Origin: Lepidurus packardi
Taxonomy: Eukaryota > Arthropoda > Branchiopoda > Notostraca > Triopsidae
Assembly (NCBI GenBank): GCA_023053545.1
Contig: JAKZAN010000005.1
Location: 5,642,001-5,706,000 of the forward strand
Length of the DNA stretch: 64,000 bases
Reading direction: 5' to 3'
The position numbers and the translations under genes were made by a program. Positions 29,966 through 43,798 of the stretch are shown piece after piece. The notes under the pieces were generated by a model. The model did no database searches, was not told the origin of the DNA, and was given only the letters and a program-made list of their open reading frames with translations. Within the stretch, counting starts at the first letter, position 1. Each line of letters opens with the position of its first letter.

Positions 29966-32900
29966 CTAATATACACAAATAAAAATAAAAAAAAATAATG
30001 GAGTGAGGCATTAACTTCCACGGCTCTTTGGTCGAACCCCGATATGAAGGAAATCAGGAATGGAGAGTGTCCATTAAGATGTGTAATTCATGAGAGTATA
30101 ACCCACTACGACGCCAAGCGATGAGCTGGAGCGAATGAAGGAATGTGCCATGCGAACGGCGGAAACAAACAAGAAATGAATGACGTACTCTTCGGACTTT
30201 GACATTAGAAACACATTAAGATCGGACCCTTCGATAATACGATGACTGGTTCTGCTCAGCTTGAGCGCGACGTAATGGTATTTGTATTTGACATTCCCAG
30301 GAAAGCTCCAGGGAATCGTATTTCTGCGGCCAGAAAGCACCGCCTTTTTCATGTTCTTGTCCAAATTTTCATGACTTAACACTTTGCTATTTATGCTTCC
30401 TAGGAGCCTTTTAATTTGACATCCCAACATGTCAATCGATACAGCCAGAAGAGCCTATATATGCATGCATACGAAGCAGCACCCAAACCACCTTATCATT
30501 ATTATTGCGGGGGTGTTATTGCAAGTAGTGTGTGGGGTTTGCTTTCTAAGACCAGGATGTTTAAAAAGTGGTGATTGATGAAGATTGAGCTACCCTGGCT
30601 GTGGACGGGTTATATAGAGTTACTGGTTATATACGTATAACCGGTAGAGTGTACCAGTCGGTTATTACGTGTGTCGAATACGTGTGTGTGGTTCCTGGAA
30701 GATTGATGGGGGACGTCGGTTGTCGTTAAGCCGTACATCACCATTTCCTTTTTCTTCCAATATATGAACTCCTGCATTGTCTCACTAATGAGGTTGCTTT
30801 TACGTATAATAACACTTCTTTTTAAAGAAAATACGCATTTCCTGAGCTGAATACAAAAGAGGGACGAAGAGCTATTACCGTTCACCTCGTCTTTATCAGA
30901 AAAGGTATACCGGAGTTGGGCCATTAGTCATAAGGGGTTTCATAGAGGCAATTTTTCCGTGAATTTCGGTATTCTCATAGTTTTCGTATTTCCCCTTCAA
31001 TCTTGTGTGTGAGCTATAGAATAGGATTTCAAGTAGCCCTTGAATTACTGGCTGTTTTGAAAAGCTGCCTTCTAATCCAGGGTTTAATTATTAATCATCT
31101 GTAAGCTTAAAAAATTATTTAAAAGATAAGAAAAAGTAAACAAGAGAGACAACATTTCCAATATTACTACATTACTACATTTTCATACTATACTATTATT
31201 TTTTACAATATTAAATATTTTTACTAATTACAATATTTTATTTACTTATATGTATTTAAAACCGTAGTTTGTTTCTGGTACTAATCCGTTCACTGCTACC
31301 AGTGTCACATATTCACGCAATATAAATGTATCCCGCTGCATAATTCACCGAAGTACAAAATAATAGCAGAAATCATTACACAAATATTTAGTGTAATAAG
31401 TATTCGCTACAACTATTACAATAAAAAATAAATTAACCTGCGTCGGCTTGCACTCAATATTCAATAAGGTATTACACAATGCTGAATTGTAGTAATAACC
31501 CACCGTGTACCGCATAATCCTTATCCGTACTTTCTTTAGTTATTTGTAGCTCACAGGATTCCAGTTTTCTTATGCGGTTTGACTTTTTTAAACAAAAGCT
31601 CAACTTAAAATCCGGTACAAGGGGTTCAACGAAGAAATCCGATAGAAACACTTGAGAATTCGAGACTTTGAATATTTGAAAGATACACGAAGCAGATTTT
31701 CATACGAAAAAATAGCAGATGTTGTTTAGAGCGTTCTCGTGAATTAGTTTCCAAACTAGTACGTGTTGAAATTCAGCAAACAGTTTCCTCTTCTGAAGGA
31801 CCCCATGAAGTTGAGATAAGCGGAAAATTAAGTTGGCCATTATCTTTGCTAAAGGGTGGGAGCGGGAGGGAGGAAGGAAAGGAGAGGAAACATTTAACGT
31901 AAAGTTTACTCCCTGTATATAACCCCAAGTTCTTCTTAATTGCTCGTCGTCTTTTGGTATCCTTGTTCTGGCTCGGGGCCAAAATGCCGTGTTATTGGCG
32001 CTGATGAAAGGGAAGCCTCTTAAATTCCGTACGCAGCTATAAAACAGCCAGGAGGATATTGAATAGCGCAACTTCCCCCAGACGAGAGAACTTATTTCAA
32101 GTATTGTAGTTTTGATCCTTTGCCTGTCATGGGCTTTGGCCTCCTCAGTTCCCATCCCTTGCAGATTCCGTTGTTGTTTCGGTTGCTAGCATTCTTCCGA
32201 GTCCACCAAGATTCAATCATTTACCTAGTTCGAGTGCCATTTCCACAGTGCTCTTCCCGCTGTGCCAAATTTAAATTACAACGTTGCGTTCGAAGATTGT
32301 AACTGCCCAAGGTCAGATCAAAGAGGACCACTTGTGATGGCAGTACTTCGCGGAACATCATCTAACCTTCATTACGGAGTAAAACCGGAGGCACTGGACC
32401 GAGTCCTAACATATTACTTGTTATTCCCTTTGTGCGAGGAGTGGGAGGGTTCAAGGAGTAAGAAGGTTTGATACGATTATGCGTTAACAAGGCTGGGACG
32501 CTAAAAGCTTTCGTGGATGAGACCGCCTGAGTTTGGCTTTGCTACTCGTAACTCTTGTACTACGGCACATGCATACATCTGTTATACAGTTTCAAAGCTT
32601 TAACACACTCGTGGCTGAGAGAATCAAATTTATCGTTCAGCATTCCTCAAAGTCCGCTTCACAGCTTAGGGTTGTGTCGGGAGCAAGTGATCGACGGTAA
32701 TGTAAACTTTTGGCTCGCGATGCACAATGCAAGAGGAGGATATATTTACCGAGAAAGGGGGAGGATTGAACATTCATTAGGCATTTAAGATTCAATTGTA
32801 TTATCCTTAGAGTGCCGGAATTCCCAGGACACTTGGTACACCTTTGTAAGTCTGGCCCTGACGCGTCTTGGCCCCAGATATTAAATAAAGTTCCATAACA

Positions 32901-35900
32901 GGAGACTTGTTTCGGGTTTTTAGAATATGAGGCAGAAGCGCATAGGAGTAAGGAGCGAAGAAGAAAAAGACAATGTGGGAAATAGGTTTTTCTTATCTTG
33001 GTCTCCCCCCATGTTTGTAATGATCAAAGGCACTCGCGGTGGGAATTTCACTTGATTATACGTAACGCGTCCGCTGGCCGTGTCTCGTGGGCATGGCCAT
33101 GCTATCATACTAAGGTAATATAGCCACAGCGGACACCCTTCACACTTTCGCTTACTCGTCGCTATTTCCACATTTTTTTCTGTTTCGAAACTAGTGTTTT
33201 GAATATATTTGTTTTGCAACATCCTCGCTTTATACCCCTGTATATAAATATATTCGTCCTGAGAACTAGTGAGGGACTTTCCCAGAACCGCTAAGTTGTG
33301 TACTCTCTCTAAGTTGTGTGTGTTGAGAACGATGTCTATTCTTTACTTTTTTTGTGGGGCGGAAGAAGAGAGAGATAGTGAGAGAAGAAGAAACCCGTAT
33401 GTGCTCTGTCCTTGGTCTCCATGATCTCTAAGACGGCTTCTATCTCATTTTCCGAGAAGTCCAGCTCACACGCTTCCAATACCTAATTCTCGAAAGTACC
33501 AGCAGCACGTGTGCAAAGTGTCAACAATAGGAGCTGTAATGCCTTGGGCAAATATTTCGGTAGCGTTCGGTGGAAATGCACTGCAACACTTTTCTTGGTA
33601 ATTTTACATTTCACTCGGTGGATGCTTTGTAAGAAAATATTACAGTATAAGTATATAATTTTGAGGCACTTTATTACAGAAATGGTTAAAATTGCAACAT
33701 CCTCGCGATATTTTATTAGCCTGGAAATTACCATAATATTTCGCTGCAGAATTACCAGGAGTTTTTTTTAAGCACTTTAAGTATTGAAATATGTTTGACT
33801 GGAAATGTCTTAGTTTCCTATGCAAACGGAAATGCTATCGAAAGTTCCTTTTCGCAAAGAAATTTCTTTTCTATTTTTTTTCCTCGAAATTTCTTTTATA
33901 ATTGCTTTCTCGAGGAAATTTCTCAAAAGAATTTTCTCAGATTTCCAAACATCTTTTGATGCCAACTTCAATCATTTACGGCTACGGAAAGGAAAATAAA
34001 ATCGCTTCCCAGAGGTCGTTTTATGGTCAAATGTTCCTGGCTTTTTTTTCCCCATTACATCCTTAATGAGTCGGCGGTATTTGCCCTCAGTCCATAGAGC
34101 TAACGCTAGTATTTTACTCCCTTCGAGACCACCTTCCCCATTTTTTTCTTCATTATTTTCTTTTAACTGGGAAGCCGGCTGCCACAGTTCTGATAAAATT
34201 CCGCCCGGATGAAAAGCCAATCAGCCCAGCCAGATGGTGCATGGTTCGGCGGGAGTGCGCGCGCGAGAGAAGGAGAGAAGTATTAATGGATCAGATCTAG
34301 GATCTAGGCCGTGTGGTTCGGCTTTCCCTCTACCATTTTATACGCCGAATTGAGAGAAAGCCCAGAGAGAAGTTTATGCGGGTGCTACTAGGATAGTCTT
34401 ATGTTAATTGATGTTGTTATGTGTGGTCAGGCTTGCGGAGCCACGTGGTCCAGTATATACCGGTGGTATTACGAGGTTGGTACATATGGTTTTCGTAATG
34501 CTCGTAGATCACCGAACTGACGTTAATGGAAGCTCTGGGAGGGAAAGAAAGATGGTCGCTCGGAACAGACCAAGAAAGGGTTAATTGCTCTGCTGGCAGT
34601 GTTGGGTTAAGTAGTAATTCTGGCCAGTACTGCTGGTGGCAGGTGGGGAAAGTATCAGACTCCCCGCCGGATGTTTGCGGCGATTTTCGAGTCACGTGTT
34701 TGAGAGCGGTAGAAATGTTTCTATATTGTGTAAGACCGGCGCTCCTTGTGAAATGCTCCTTTTTGCGACGGATGGCACGAGTCCCTAGAGTGTTGCAGCA
34801 GTACCGGCAATCTGTCAGATATGTATACTGTCCGGGAATTTGATTTCACGTATACACAGACATAAACTCCCTTTTACACGGGTCAAGCTCACGCTTCACG
34901 TTCATTTCCGTCCCGAATCCAGGGGAATGGCTTGGGGTTTCATGCCATGTCGTATGTACTATACGGAGCAATGAATTTGATTGTTCCTGAACCAGCAGTC
35001 GTTAACATGAGACGGTGGTGAGCTTCAAGTTGAATTTCCGGTTGTCATTCGTGGCAATATCCTGTGCACATGTGCAATACTTAAGCGAGGGTACTTTTGG
35101 GGTTTCTACAATATCGTTGACTTGGTACATATTTCGGTTGGGGATAGATAACCTATCTTATCTATCGGGTGCAATGTTACAGTATCTGCTGCCCGTAGTG
35201 TACACCGTCGCCAGTTACCTGGATCAATAGCGTCCTACCCCTTGTTGCTTTGGCTCCACAGAATCCAAACCAAATACCAGAGAGATACGAATGGAGAAGC
35301 ATTATTTCTTCTGTTGTGACGAGAAACTGTATAGGCCTAACACACGGTGCAGCGACCGAGAATGGCTCCCTTGACGATGGCGGGCATCATGGCGATACAC
35401 CGGGTACTTTTTTTAGGTAGGGGGAAGCGGAATCACCCTTGATCAGGAAGACCAGTTTTTTTTTTTCTTTTTAATGCAGGAATTCTGTGTGGGGCCAATT
35501 CCTAGGGTGTGTTGTTCTGAAAGCCTTTCCTCGTTTGGAAGCAGTTTGAGCCGTGAAGAATAGATATTTTCGGGAGAACAAGAGGTTTTATTGATATACT
35601 TCTACTTTACATATATTCGTAGCGAAACAGAGCGAGAAGGAAGAGAGAAAATGAGCATAAAAGACTAGATGAAAAGGCGAGTACTCTATATAGCGAATCA
35701 TTAGTCTTCGCCAATCTGGGAATAAGGCGGAAGAAATAAGAAAAAAATCTGGAAACGCTAAGACAAATTGTCTGATATTCCTCCTACAGCCTCCTTTCTC
35801 TGAAGATCGATCCTTGCTTCCGAATAGTGTTTTCTATTTTCTTTTATTTTGGTCAAGTATGTTTCTCTTTCTTTCTCTCTTTCTCTCTTACTTTTCGACC

Positions 35901-36506
35901 GGTGACCAAGTTTGGTTTGATCCATATGGGTTGCCGGAATGTCTAGTTTACCCTGGCTAGAGCGTGAAAGGCTATTTTTCGGAGACTGCTGCTGTCTTCT
36001 GGTCCTAAGCTTTTAAAATTTCAGACCAATTTCGGCACTGTGTCCACAAATCAGGTTTTAGGAATTGTCGGGAGTTGCCGTACTGCACAAAAACTCCGGG
36101 AGGGGTACAGCAGCAGTAATACTTTTGTGTAATCGGTGGGAAGCTTCGCATGCGGATGATGTGTGGAGCCGGAGAAGCGATTGGAAGTTTTCATAAGTGC
36201 AAAGGATTGGTTAATGTTGAATAGCAAGAAATGACGTGGAAATTAGCCTGTGCTTTGCTCAACTTTAAAAGAAAGAAAATCGATGAGTGCTGCAGCAGCT
36301 GAAGACGAAGAAAGTTGGCTTCAGAGACTATTTCCGTAATACTCCCCCTTTTCCCCTCCCTTCTGCTCCTTCCACGGAGGTACAAGCATAATGTAATGGA
36401 AAACGTGACTTTTTTCTTTCTTTTCCTTTTACCCTCTGCTTCGCTTTCTTTTCTTTTATATGCGTCACTTTCTCTTACTCGAAGCTTAGGTTGCTGCCTG
36501 GATTCT

Positions 36507-36805
36507 TCATTTTTTCCAGTATCGATCGGTTTTCATTTCTTTTAGCACCACGATGGATTTGGGATCTGCCAGTACTGCGACATGCACAGGGAGGCTCTTG
36601 TTATGCATATCGATGAGAAAACCATCAACAAGTGATGGGTCTTCTGTCTTAGTTTTTTTAGGTCCCTCTGTTCCACTTCCCCGAACCGAGAACCTGTCCA
36701 AATATGGGTAGGTACCCACATACAAGGATGCCAAGAGACTTTTGTCAACTCCAGAGGCTTGCTTTATTGTAGACTCTACAACCCACGATACTTTGTTAAC
36801 GGCCA
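36507..36805 (-). other. unrecognised open frame, weak coding candidate
   Basis: A minus-strand frame open for about 98 codons ends with TGA at 36507. It reads VNKVSWVVESTIKQASGVDK, then LLASLYVGTYPYLDRFSV, later LIDMHNKSLPVHVAVLADPK. Amino-acid composition is protein-like, but I recognise no family and found no convincing acceptor, donor or start. Could be a chance frame or an old element remnant. Confidence 0.15.
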
Positions 36806-39800
36806 GGAAGATTGAGGTTTAAAGCTTATTTATTGTTTCCTCTTTGCTGGAACTTCGAACGAGTGTCGTGCCCGGACTTTAGTTGGGGTTAGCAAGAGAT
36901 TTGCCAGTGCATTTCCCCATCATTCCATATTTCCTGATTCATGGAGACTGAAACACTTATTTATGCAAAGTTCTTCCCTGACAGCCCTTTTATTCCGTTC
37001 TCGCATACGAGGTCAGATAGAAAAGAAAAAGTCAGACAGAAATATGTCTGAGTTATTTAGCTGGGGCTTGTGTAAAAACAGCGAGTGGAGCACAAGAATG
37101 GAGAGAATTGGGTCTTTTTATTTTCGAATTAAAAAAAAGCGAAAGAATCAGGTTTGAGTTAATTATTCCCCTCTTGTGAAGTATTTGCCATGCTTCCTTT
37201 CTAAAGCGAGAGAAAAAGCCGGGATGAAAAGGCTTTTTGGCAAGGAAATGGAGAAAAGAAGGAAACAATATGGGTAAACAAAAGTCCCGTGCACTCCAAA
37301 ACACGAGAAACCGGTTCAGATTTTAGAAAGCTGCTAGGTCAACACAATGTCAACTTTTAAGGACAAGAAGATATTACATACAAACGTTCCCTCTTTCTTT
37401 CTAGAGAAGCAAACAAATGAGACGCTGCTACGGATAAATATTGGCCAACGTTTATCATGCCATGACAGACCCGTCTGGCTCTCTTACCTTGCTTAAAAAG
37501 AAAATTGTCAAGCTGCAAATATGACATAAGCTCTTTTTATTGAAAGGATCATGGTTATGTAAAAAAGGGCCCTGGTACTTTTTTTTCAGTGTGAAAGGAA
37601 ACTTCCGGAGTGCCAAATATTTACACTGATGGTACTTTTCATTCCGAAATATAAGCTACTGGCTTTCCCCCGTAAAGCCTGTCGACGGAACGTGGCGTTG
37701 GCTCAACGTCCAACTAATAGATACTAAACAGTAGTAGCTAAAAAAATGATTCTCTGCTGACTTTTTAGCGAAACTCTGATTTATTGTATGACTTCCTACA
37801 GCCGTTTCACAGAAGGCCATGTGACAACTCTTAGAGTTAGATCCACAGTGCATAACGACGCAATAATGAATAATGAAATGAAATCTCATCGAATGTGCTC
37901 GTAGCCGGGACTCGTCCGGTTCCTGTGACTTTTGTTACTTCATTCGGTAGCTTTGTTTGGGTGAAATAGTACTTTCTTAAAAACGCAGGTGCACAAGGGC
38001 TTAGTACAAATATTTCTAAGCAGTTCCATGTAGTCTAATTCCTTAATGGGAATACAATATCAAACAAATCACGAAGCAAGAAAGTTGATAATTCCATTAA
38101 TTTGGATGTAGTTCACCCATGGGTATTCTGGCAATTTCTATGGCTATTAATTTATTGTGACATTAAAATAAAAATTATTATTTAATTACAAAAACGTAAT
38201 TTGAAGAGAATTTCTAGGATCCTTACTAAAATATATAAATTCACAAGTAAAAGTTTATAAACAAAACAATATACCTATTTATTGTAAAACATCATTGATT
38301 GTTTTACAGTGTATTGTGTAGTATTGTTCATCTGAAAATCTTGCTATTTTCATGACTGTGACTTCTTAAATATGTTTTCCTTTAGCTTGTGCCCGTAATT
38401 TTTCTAGTACAGTAATTTACTTGAATAATAAAACAGAAAGGCAGTAATTCTTTAAAAAAAAACTTCATATTATTCAGGTTTTTGTCTTTAGTTATTATAG
38501 TTGTCTCAGTGTTTATAGTTTCGCAAAACTGTTTAAATGCTTTATGTTTTCTTGCCCTTTTTCACTGTAGGAGTGCTTCAACCAAGCACGTGTAAGTCAG
38601 ACCATTCTCCGAAGAGCAATTCTGACTGTGACCTAGTAGGGGCAGCAATATTATTCCTTCTTGGGACCCAATTCTTCCTGCGCTAACAGCGAAAGGCAGC
38701 AAGGGATGGGTCGGGGGGTGGAGGGGGGGGGGGGGGTTGGTTGGCTATGAGGCACAAGCTATATCCTTCAGAATAATGGCCCATGTCCGGTACAATATAA
38801 AAGGCTCCGGAATTGTGAAAAGCGGGATAAAAGAGAGAAAGAGAGTGAGAGCAAGACATTTACATATGGGCAAAATGGCCTTTTTTCTTCTTTCTTTTTT
38901 TTCTTTCTTTGGTATTATAGTGTCACGGATTTGGGCAATGATGGACCGCAGCTGTAGGGTCCATACTTTGTCCGGTTTGAGAATTCTTTGTAAAAAAGAT
39001 GTATGGGAAAACGTAACTCCAGCAAGGGCAAAAAGGTTCGAGAAATCCTAAATGGCCATTCTAACGACGGGTTAAAGAGCTGTGAAGTAGCACTAACTTG
39101 GCCCACGGAACAAAAACCGAGGGTAGTTAACTTTTTTTGGCTGTTCTTCTTGACGCCAAATACCCGTATTATTGTAAAACAGAAACAGAGAGAGAGCTGC
39201 GAAAAGGGACCTCTTTTGCTGCCTATTGAGAGGCTTCGTGTTTGCATATTTCGACACGTGATGGAACGAGGAGGTGCGAGGATCTGACACGGCTGTTGTT
39301 GGAGAACACTAGCAGGTCGATGGTGAGTAATGAGTACGGTTTTCTCTTTCAAAAGAAGCATTTCTAGTCCTCATTTGTTGGCAGCGCACAGCTGGTAGAA
39401 ATGTTCGCCGAATGCATGGGAATTTGCTGAATATTGCTGCAGCAGCCTGTCAGGAATAAAGGGAAAAAAATCCTAAGCTTTTTTTCCTCCTGTCTCGCTG
39501 TATTTCTCACCGTTCGTCTTTTGGAAAGCAAACCAATTTGTATGAGACGACGAGCGGAGTGTTGATTGGAAGCAGCATCTGGACAAAAGGAGCAAGGCAT
39601 TGAAACACGGTTTTCAAGAAAACGTTGTTCCTGCGTCACTACTCTTGAGATTCGCCAAATATCAAGTTTGCCATCTTCCCCACACCCGCCATGAGCCTTT
39701 CAGAGTCGGTGTGAGGAAGTACCTATTGTTGGAACGAAACGGAGATTGAATTTAAGCACTGTCCGCCTAAAATGAACGATGAGTGTGAGTGAGTGAGAGA

Positions 39801-42800
39801 TTTTCTTTGTCGATATTCTATAGAAAAGTTCCAGTTAATAGTACGCTGTTTGAATCTCTCGTTTTCTTACTTTTCCTATTACCCCGATATTACATAGGGT
39901 TTTTCTTCTTAATTCTTTGTGGGGGGGGGGGGGGGCTCGTTTTGGTCGTATCGAGTGAAAACTTGATCCTCACGTAATCCGTCTTTGCTCGCTGCAGCTC
40001 CTACGCTAGAGTTTCTTTTTCAGATGGAGCGGATCCTTTTGCTATTACACTGTCGCTTCCGCCATACAAAAGCCCCAGATATTACTACCATTCTTACCGG
40101 GTTCTTGCTCTCTCTCTTTCTTGCTTCGAGTTTCTTTCACTAAAGCCCAAGAGGAAAACAAATAAAGAGACGCGGTTCCGCGTGTAGTCGCGTGTTAGGC
40201 CGTTTCGAGCGGAATGAACAGACACAGGTTGCGTAAAATTGCTAAGGCGTGTTTGTTTGAGTATACCATGTTAGCCAGCTCAAATCGGCCAGCAATGGAT
40301 TCCAGGTTATATAATAATGTATATCAATGTAGGGGCTTGGCTTTCGCGGTAAGCAGCAGCAGCAGCATTTCTGCCATCAAAATCCGATAAGGGTTTCCTC
40401 TCGTTTTCCTCCAATACAGCCCAACATTTAGTGGGAGCTGATACACACATGGTAGAAGACAAAAACTGCTCTTTCCTTCTTCCTCTTCAGCTCGCAGCTC
40501 TTCCGATTCAGTCGAATTGAGCCGAACTATAGAAGCGGCCTTTTTCTTATTTATGTTTATTCTAAAAGAAACCGGATCTAAGGTAAAGAAAAGGGGAAAA
40601 AGACCAAAATAAAAGAAGAAAAACCATGGCGGATTATTTGTCAAGCGTATTATGACAATTTTCCTCGTCTCGTTTTCTCTTCCATTACGTTGGTCTTGCA
40701 CAAATAAGTGGCTCGAGCTGATTTGCGCACACTCTCGTCAGCTGGTGCTTTGCCGGGGTACTTATCGATCAGCACCTGGTGGAGTAAAAGGTTGCTGACA
40801 AGGAGTTATATGGCATACAGGGACGTCGTCTCTTCCCGGGGTTCCAACAGCATCCACCTTTTTCTTAAAACAGTTGCCTAGTACCGGGAGACGAGATGCT
40901 GTGCCGGTTAGGTACACGCGAAGACATTTTTGCGATGTCACCTTTTGTAGAAAGTTTATTTTTCTAGTTTCTTTCGTTGTTGAGCTTTGGAATCCTGGCG
41001 TTCTTCCGTGCAGTCGAGCTTCAAAATTTGCAAGCGAAAGTATCGGCAGGCAGCAATTCCTGGTACTGCCAACGCTATGTGACATTGAAACAAACTTTTT
41101 CTTGGGGGGTTAGTGCGAATGTAAATGCAACCGTGAGAGGGATCGAGGATGAAATTCCGTTCTGAACTTGGGTAAAGGGAACTAATGCAGGAGTGTATTA
41201 CTGTGTACCTAACGAACACAGCATTGCTGGGGTAAAGTGCTGCGTTCGTTCGGCTCAAGAGGAAGTAACAGGGGAGCATCGGGAAACAAAAAACTTTGCT
41301 TTTTTGCATGGTCCCGCCCCCTGCTGTTCTATAATGATGGCGCTCGGGGAAAAACAGCGTACTTTGGAGCGAAAACCGTTCCCTAGGGGGTCTCTTCCCG
41401 TCCTGCTGAAGAAATGAACGCGCGCGCATGGCACAGGTTCTCAGTAAAAAGCTGTTTAAGATTCTGGGGCTGGCAGATGTACGAGTCAATTGAGTTAGAC
41501 GCAGGTGGATATTCTGTAGTAACTTACGGATGGTAGAAACCCCAAGTCTTATGAGGCTATAAGTGCAGTACAGTTCGCTGTAGTCGTAATGAGGCTTTCT
41601 TGCCGCACTGTGCAGACAAAGGCACGAGTGTTAATTAGTTAGGCCTAAGGGTGGCTGTGATTCCTCTCCTTATCTCTAGACACGAGCATTGGTAACTAAC
41701 CATACATAATTAATGATTCAGAAACCATAGCAATTAATATTCGAACTCCCACCTTTGCCTTTCCTTAAAAGAATATCTTTGGACATGGTTTTACATTAAA
41801 AAATAAATAGATACTAAATTGTGAGGCAATTTTTTTTTATTTTGAAATGCGTTTCAGGAAGTGGTGGGAAATTTTTGCATTTGGGATCCGCTAAGTATCA
41901 AATGTTTTACGTATACCATTTTCTTCATCATTTTGGACCCAAGTTGTATTACGCTCGAGAAAATCGGATTCAGGGTAAGTGCATTTTTACACGAGAGCAA
42001 AATAAGAGATGGTTGATGAGCTGACTAGGAAAAGAGCTTAGAATAAGGGGCTGAGCAACCAAGTATACTTACAAAATATTTCCCGTTTACTTACGAGCAA
42101 TCTTGCTCATCTTTCTTCTAGATGTTTCTCGTGGAATTTAGGAAGCCTTCCATTAAATCAGTCATGTCAGATAGCTGGTGCTACTTTTTTTTATTCTTTT
42201 GTTTCTGGGTGTCCGGAAGCAAATGCTGGGGCTACACACATATATACACGTTATATATACGCTCCTGTCAGATCTTTGGGATGGTACGTACCGGCCAGGG
42301 CAAGTGAGAGATGTCAGGGAAGCGTTGGGACCGAGGGGGACAGCGATCGCAATAAAAAGTGTCAATCCTGTCACGATTCACGATACTGGCAGTTTCTGGA
42401 CGCGTCGTAAAGAAAAACAAAATACCGGAAAAGGGGAAGGAAAGATTCGCTTGTGTCTTGGTTTGCATGGGCCAAGTTGCCTTGTTCCGTTACTTCCTGC
42501 TGGTACACCCGGGCAGTTTGTCAATACGAGCAAGACCGACCATAAATAAGGCTGGTGACATTTATACCTTATAGTTCCTATTCGGGAAAAGCTATGGGCG
42601 GCACACCCGCGAGCTTTTTTGCATGATATTGCTCTCTTCTCTGTTCTTTAAGGATCGAGAGTGTCCGACCATCGTGACCGACATCTCGTCTCCGCCTGCA
42701 GTGTGCGGCTTTTATCTTCCATTTCCATGTATAGATCTCGGTCGGTGGAATCCGTGTTTTCTCTCTCAATCTTTTTCTGCCTGTCTAATTTCTCCTGATC

Positions 42801-43223
42801 TATGACCCGGTTGCGTCATGGCCGAGTGTCAGGTCAAAGGTGCGGTTTCTTTTTAGTTATTTATGTATTGGTTTCCTTTCATATGCGATGGGCTGTAAAC
42901 ATGATGGACGATGGATTGATACCGAGTGTTTTTGAGGCTAAGGATGGGAAACTATTGCTGCTGTCATCGGGTTTACGCTTCTCCGACTGGAGTCTGCTAA
43001 GAGTTGACGGGATCAGCTGATGGGACGTGATGGGGCGAGATGCTGAGACTTGTCTTTTAGATTGAGTTATAAGTGAGGGCAGGAGAGCAGGTTTCTGATG
43101 ACGGCGGGAAAATGAGTTATCCAGCCGTGGGATTGAAAAAACTAATTTATTTTATTTTTGGTATCCTTTATGAAGAGTTGGGCGAAGCAAGTGGTGGGTG
43201 GTGAGGAAGCGAACCAATTTTTT

Positions 43224-43798
43224 TTAAGTAGGGTGGAGGTGGTAAGTATAGGATTTGTTCGCGAAACGTTTGACTGTGAGCTTTTCAAAGGGCCCGGAAT
43301 CCTCATGAGAACTAAAATGACATTTTACCGGATTTTTACCTTTCTTTTCCCTTAAAGAGTTTTCTGCTTTGAATCTCGTTTGCCGACTTGTTTCGACAGA
43401 CCGGCTGAGGTCGCCTTGTAAAATTTCGTGCAGCATTTCCAAGGATATGTCTGGATTTTTGATAAAGACATTCTGGGGACTACAGCTCTCGCTTGATGCG
43501 CGTTTCATCTTTTTCAAAGCTCATAGCATACAATATGTGTAGTGAAATTTGTCTCCTTATTATACTTGCGGAACGAAGCGTTTCTTTTCTTAAATTTTTC
43601 TTTTTTCCTGGCTTTTTTGGATGAAGAAGCGTTAATATCTCCGAAACTGGGAATTACGTTCTCATCATTTAGGGGCACAAATTCCTTTAACTCAAGATTT
43701 GGTGGAAAAATTAAGAATTCATTATTGCTGTCGTTTATGGATAATTCCTTCTCCCTCGTTTTTGAAGAAGCATGACCAAAATGATGATGTTGACGCAT
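43224..43798 (-). other. two abutting open frames, weak coding candidate
   Basis: Frame one (43798-43514) starts MRQHHHFGHASSKTREKELS and has a lysine-rich end (KKARKKEKFKKRNASF). It stops within 4 nt of a second frame (43517-43224) reading KKMKRASSESCSPQNVFIKN then ISLEMLHEILQGDLSR. Read together they look like one hydrophilic, basic protein broken by a frameshift. No family is recognised; the complementary strand is open too. Confidence 0.15.

Noticed and set aside
30074-30430. 118-codon minus-strand frame just upstream of the first recognised nAChR exon, beginning MLGCQ
   Set aside because: The resemblance to the GCQGG start of the next exon is short. The frame is not hydrophobic like a signal peptide and has no phase-1 donor in the right place.
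40956-41489. 177-codon minus-strand frame
   Set aside because: Composition is irregular (stretches of His, Arg, Phe, Pro in no order), with overlapping frames on the other strand; no family recognised.
42162-42374. Minus-strand frame TGLTLFIAIAVPLG followed by a GTACGT donor-like site, as a candidate nAChR first exon
   Set aside because: It has GTG, not ATG, at its start and the splice phase is not clearly 1.
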